Shown: in pieces, positions 20,003 through 22,411 of the stretch
Position numbering within the stretch: position 1 is the stretch's first letter
Layout: every line of letters starts with the position of its first letter
NCBI GenBank assembly: GCA_964454745.1
Contig: CAYVUI010000075.1
Span: 1 to 22,411 of the forward strand
Direction: 5' to 3'
Source: CAYVUI01 sp964454745
GTDB taxonomy: Bacteria; Planctomycetota; Phycisphaerae; Sedimentisphaerales; Anaerohalosphaeraceae
Length of the DNA stretch: 22,411 nucleotides
Notes under the pieces: generated by a model
Seen by the model: only the letters and a program-made list of their open reading frames with translations
Told to the model about the DNA's origin: nothing
Database searches by the model: none
Program-made: the position numbers and the translations under genes

Positions 20003-20938
20003 GTGGAGAAAAAAGTACTCATTTTGGGTGTGACCGCGTCGGGCAAAGGCTCGCTTGCGTTTGAGCTGGCAAAACGCCGCAACGCGGAGATTTTAAGCGT
20101 GGATTCGATGAAAGTGTACCGGCGGATGGATATCGGGACCGCCAAGCCGCCGCGGGAACGAAGAGATGCCGTCCGGCACTGGGCGGTTGATGTCGTCGAA
20201 CCCAGTGAGGCGTTTAGCGTGAATCAGTTTCTCAAAATTGCGAATGAGGCCCAGTATGATGTCCAGAACAGGGGGCTCAACCTCGTCGCGGTTGGCGGTA
20301 CGGCGTTGTACATTAAAACGATGCTGCTTGGGCTTTTTGACGGGCCCGGCGAGGATGCGGATATCCGCAAAGAGTTGAAAATGCAGGTCCGCGAGAATGG
20401 GCTCTCGGTGCTGTATGAGAAGCTGCGGCATGTGGACCCCGAGGCCGCCGAGCGGATTAGTGCCAATGATGAAAAGCGGATTGTACGGGCTTTGGAAGTG
20501 TTTGAGCTGACCGGCAAGCCGATTTCTTCATTTCAGACCCAGTTTGATCGGAAAGAGATCAGCGATGACTGGTATGTGATCGGCCTTCGCCGCAGCAAGG
20601 AAGAAGAAAGCCGGCGGATCAACGCCCGGGTGAAAAAAATGGTGGAAATGGGCCTGGTTGACGAGGTGAAAGGTCTTCTTAATGAGCCCGCAGGACTGGG
20701 GCCGCAGTCGGCCTGTGCCATTGGATATGCGGAGATTATCGACCATCTAAATGGAGATATCGAACTGGATAAGGCGATTGAGCGGATCAAGATCAATACC
20801 CGCCGGTTCGCTAAATCGCAGAGGACATGGTATAAGACGTTTCGATTTGTTAACTGGATTGATGTTGAGCCGGGAGATACGCCGGAAACGCTGGCGGATC
20901 GGGCCGGGAAGATGATCGAATCAGGGAAAAAGGATTAA
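20003..20938 (+). CDS. miaA: tRNA dimethylallyltransferase
   Basis: A 311-residue enzyme transferring the dimethylallyl group of DMAPP to N6 of A37 in tRNAs reading UNN codons. Seen: P-loop G-V-T-A-S-G-K-G (9-16; family usually G-P-T-A-S-G-K-[ST], so two positions deviate), D-S-M-K-V-Y-R-R-M-D-I-G-T-A-K-P, and D-V-V-E-P-S-E-A-F-S-V. G-G-T-A-L-Y-I-K follows, with the C-terminal T-R-R-F-A-K-S-Q-R-T-W. GTG at 20003 is chosen because the family begins right before the P-loop strand. ATG at 19964 (324 residues) is the alternative, and both lack a strong Shine-Dalgarno. The P-loop Gly in place of Ser/Thr after Lys is unusual, since this residue binds Mg; Ser17 follows. Confidence 0.9.
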   Translation: MEKKVLILGVTASGKGSLAFELAKRRNAEILSVDSMKVYRRMDIGTAKPPRERRDAVRHWAVDVVEPSEAFSVNQFLKIANEAQYDVQNRGLNLVAVGGTALYIKTMLLGLFDGPGEDADIRKELKMQVRENGLSVLYEKLRHVDPEAAERISANDEKRIVRALEVFELTGKPISSFQTQFDRKEISDDWYVIGLRRSKEEESRRINARVKKMVEMGLVDEVKGLLNEPAGLGPQSACAIGYAEIIDHLNGDIELDKAIERIKINTRRFAKSQRTWYKTFRFVNWIDVEPGDTPETLADRAGKMIESGKKD

Positions 20939-20973
20939 AAACCAACATTTAAGAGCAAGGAAAGGGATTTTTT

Positions 20974-21348
20974 ATGAAACTGAGGGCGATGATTGTGATT
21001 TTGATGCTGTTAGGGTTGGCAGGCGGATGTCACCAGGCCAGCGAGCTGGGAGCGGCGACGAATTCGTTTGTGCGGGGAGATTTGAATGTCGATACAATAG
21101 AAAACCCGATTGATGATGTCTACAAAGCCTCGCTTGATGCGATGAACGACCTGGATTTGCAGGTGATGAGCAAGGAGTTTTCCCCCTTGGAATCCCGGAT
21201 TATTGCCCGCAACAGCAAGGATGAGAAGGTGCAGGTGTGGGTGTGGCGCGTGACCGAGGGTACTTCGAAGCTTAAAATCAGGATCGGCTTGGTCGGCAAT
21301 GAGACGCAGAGTTTGGCGATTTATGACCAGATCCAGGAAAACCTGTAA
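20974..21348 (+). CDS. Small lipoprotein, DUF3568-like
   Basis: A 124-residue predicted lipoprotein. Signal peptide M-K-L-R-A-M-I-V-I-L-M-L-L-G with lipobox L-A-G-G-C (C19 lipidated). The mature part (about 100 residues) has a helix Y-K-A-S-L-D-A-M-N-D-L, then beta strands L-Q-V-M-S-K-E-F, S-R-I-I-A-R-N and V-Q-V-W-V-W-R-V, with S-K-L-K-I-R-I-G-L-V-G-N-E near the end. This is the arrangement of DUF3568 proteins, small envelope lipoproteins of unknown role. Ribosome-binding site AAGGAAAGGGA before the ATG. It lies 35 bp after miaA and 9 bp before the prenyltransferase, so probably co-transcribed. Confidence 0.8.
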   Translation: MKLRAMIVILMLLGLAGGCHQASELGAATNSFVRGDLNVDTIENPIDDVYKASLDAMNDLDLQVMSKEFSPLESRIIARNSKDEKVQVWVWRVTEGTSKLKIRIGLVGNETQSLAIYDQIQENL

Positions 21349-21357
21349 AAGAGGGAT

Positions 21358-22320
21358 GTGGTGATATCGACGGCGAGTTTGAAAAATAAATCGGGAATTG
21401 GGCGGATATTAATACTGATATGCATGCCTGAGCCGCAGTTTCTGCTGCCCGGTGCGGTGCCGGTGGTGGCGGGTACGGCGCTTGGTTGGGCCCTGAGCGG
21501 ATCGGTGGATGTGTTAAGGGGTCTGCTGGCACTTTTTTCGATTGTTTTTTTGAACGCCGGGTCGAACATGATCAATGATTATTATGACCATTTGAGCGGA
21601 AATGACTGGCTCAATGACAACCCGAACCCTTTCGGCGGCGGAAGTCGTTACATTCAGAACAATATCGTGACGCCGGGGCAGATGAAGCTGGCCGGGCTGG
21701 GCTCACTTGCACTCGGCGGGCTTTTAGGGCTGGCCATTTTGTACCTGACGCAAAGCGGGTTTATTTTATTGCTGGGGGCGGCTGGATTGCTGGGCGGCTA
21801 TTTCTGGACGGCGCCGCCGGTTCGGTTTTGCTATCGGTTTATTGGTGAACCATATATTTTTACGCTTTTTGGGCCTTTGCCGGTGCTGGGTGCGTGTTAT
21901 TTGCAGACCGGGCAGGTCCGTTGGGAGGCACTGGTTCCGGGGGCGGTGATCGGTTTTGTGATCGCGATGGTTGCGGAAATCAATTCGTTTCCGGACCGGG
22001 AGGCGGACGCCGCGGCGGATAAAAAGACATTCGTGGTTCGTTACGGTCCAAAAGCGGGGGTGTTGTTTTACAGGATTGCGATTGGGGTGTCGTTTTTAGC
22101 AGCAGCGTCGGGGATTTTCTTTGGCGGTGCGCTGATGTGGGGCGGCGTTGCGTATTTGCTGCTGATCCCGATGGGGATTGTCGCGATGCGATGGGCGAAC
22201 GTAACGGACCTGACCGAGTTGGGCAAGTGCCGGGCGAATATACTGACCATCGCGCTGCACAGCGCGGGGGGTATTGCGCTTTCGATTGGGTACATTCTTA
22301 ATCACTTTCTTTCGAAATAA
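21358..22320 (+). CDS. UbiA/MenA-family aromatic prenyltransferase
   Basis: A 320-residue integral membrane enzyme of the UbiA superfamily, closest in appearance to MenA (1,4-dihydroxy-2-naphthoate polyprenyltransferase, menaquinone synthesis). Both metal-diphosphate motifs are intact: N-M-I-N-D-Y-Y-D-H-L-S-G-N-D (70-83) and N-S-F-P-D-R-E-A-D-A-A-A-D-K-K-T (209-224). About eight to nine membrane helices are visible. The frame opens with GTG at 21358, with AGAGGG shortly before it. GTG at 21361 or ATG at 21424 are alternatives, though the latter would cut the first helix. It would use the polyprenyl diphosphate ultimately derived from Dxs and IspA activity. The aromatic acceptor cannot be read from sequence, so I give no symbol. 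No terminator is evident after it. Confidence 0.88.
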   Translation: MVISTASLKNKSGIGRILILICMPEPQFLLPGAVPVVAGTALGWALSGSVDVLRGLLALFSIVFLNAGSNMINDYYDHLSGNDWLNDNPNPFGGGSRYIQNNIVTPGQMKLAGLGSLALGGLLGLAILYLTQSGFILLLGAAGLLGGYFWTAPPVRFCYRFIGEPYIFTLFGPLPVLGACYLQTGQVRWEALVPGAVIGFVIAMVAEINSFPDREADAAADKKTFVVRYGPKAGVLFYRIAIGVSFLAAASGIFFGGALMWGGVAYLLLIPMGIVAMRWANVTDLTELGKCRANILTIALHSAGGIALSIGYILNHFLSK

Positions 22321-22411
22321 GCCGTTTAAAACATGACATTTTAGTTCAACTGGCTATACTTAGGGCTTGCTGAATAATTTGGAAGTTCTTTTTTTACAAT
22401 GGGATGGGGTT
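22321..22411. other. Intergenic end of window
   Basis: 91 bases with no gene, no clear hairpin and no convincing promoter; a T-tract at 22389-22395 is the only notable feature. Confidence 0.5.

Noticed and set aside
1..22411. tRNA or rRNA genes, insertion sequences, integrases
   Set aside because: No cloverleaf, rRNA segment, transposase or recombinase was recognised on either strand.

Overview
The window looks like a contig from a planctomycete of the class Phycisphaerae (inference). The main clue is six secreted proteins ending in the sorting tail V-P-E-P-M-T / hydrophobic G-L-G stretch / R-K-R-K that is common there. A GDAS-type Dxs and moderately GC-rich housekeeping genes fit. There is a 100-base run of N (5387-5486), so this is draft sequence.

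Layout. 1-900: an AT-rich DUF3592-like membrane protein. 1075-4421: a secreted protein of unknown function, a small CPRC thioredoxin-fold protein, a six-helix membrane protein and an AAA_14/DUF4143 ATPase preceded by two matching 33-bp palindromes. 4870-5930: a degenerate response-regulator receiver protein whose stop codon lies inside the first unit of a tandem array of about 147-bp units, each folding into three hairpins, closed by a strong terminator. 5931-11445: six consecutive PEP-CTERM genes, each with its own conserved leader and hairpin terminator but with unrelated middle domains. 11457-19830 (minus strand): a compact run ispA, aldo/keto reductase, dxs, nadK, TPR protein, dinG. 19890-22320 (plus strand): miaA, a small lipoprotein and a UbiA/MenA-type prenyltransferase.

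The right half has an isoprenoid theme. Dxs starts the MEP pathway and IspA makes the allylic diphosphate chain. MiaA uses DMAPP to modify tRNA and the UbiA-type enzyme attaches a prenyl chain to an aromatic ring. ispA and miaA are divergent and share overlapping promoters at 19867-19895.

The most unusual part is 5306-11445. The array repeats a GC-rich hairpin with compensatory base changes between units, G-U pairs that only work in plus-strand RNA, and UNCG tetraloops, so it is probably a structured RNA. Its exposed loop (CAGTCAGTGRTC) is the reverse complement of the loops of the two terminators that bracket the PEP-CTERM block. Those loops are also complementary to the GAAAATCAGTCA element about 50 nt upstream of every PEP-CTERM start codon. 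I propose, as inference, an RNA-pairing circuit controlling this surface-protein family; simple repeat dispersal is the main alternative.
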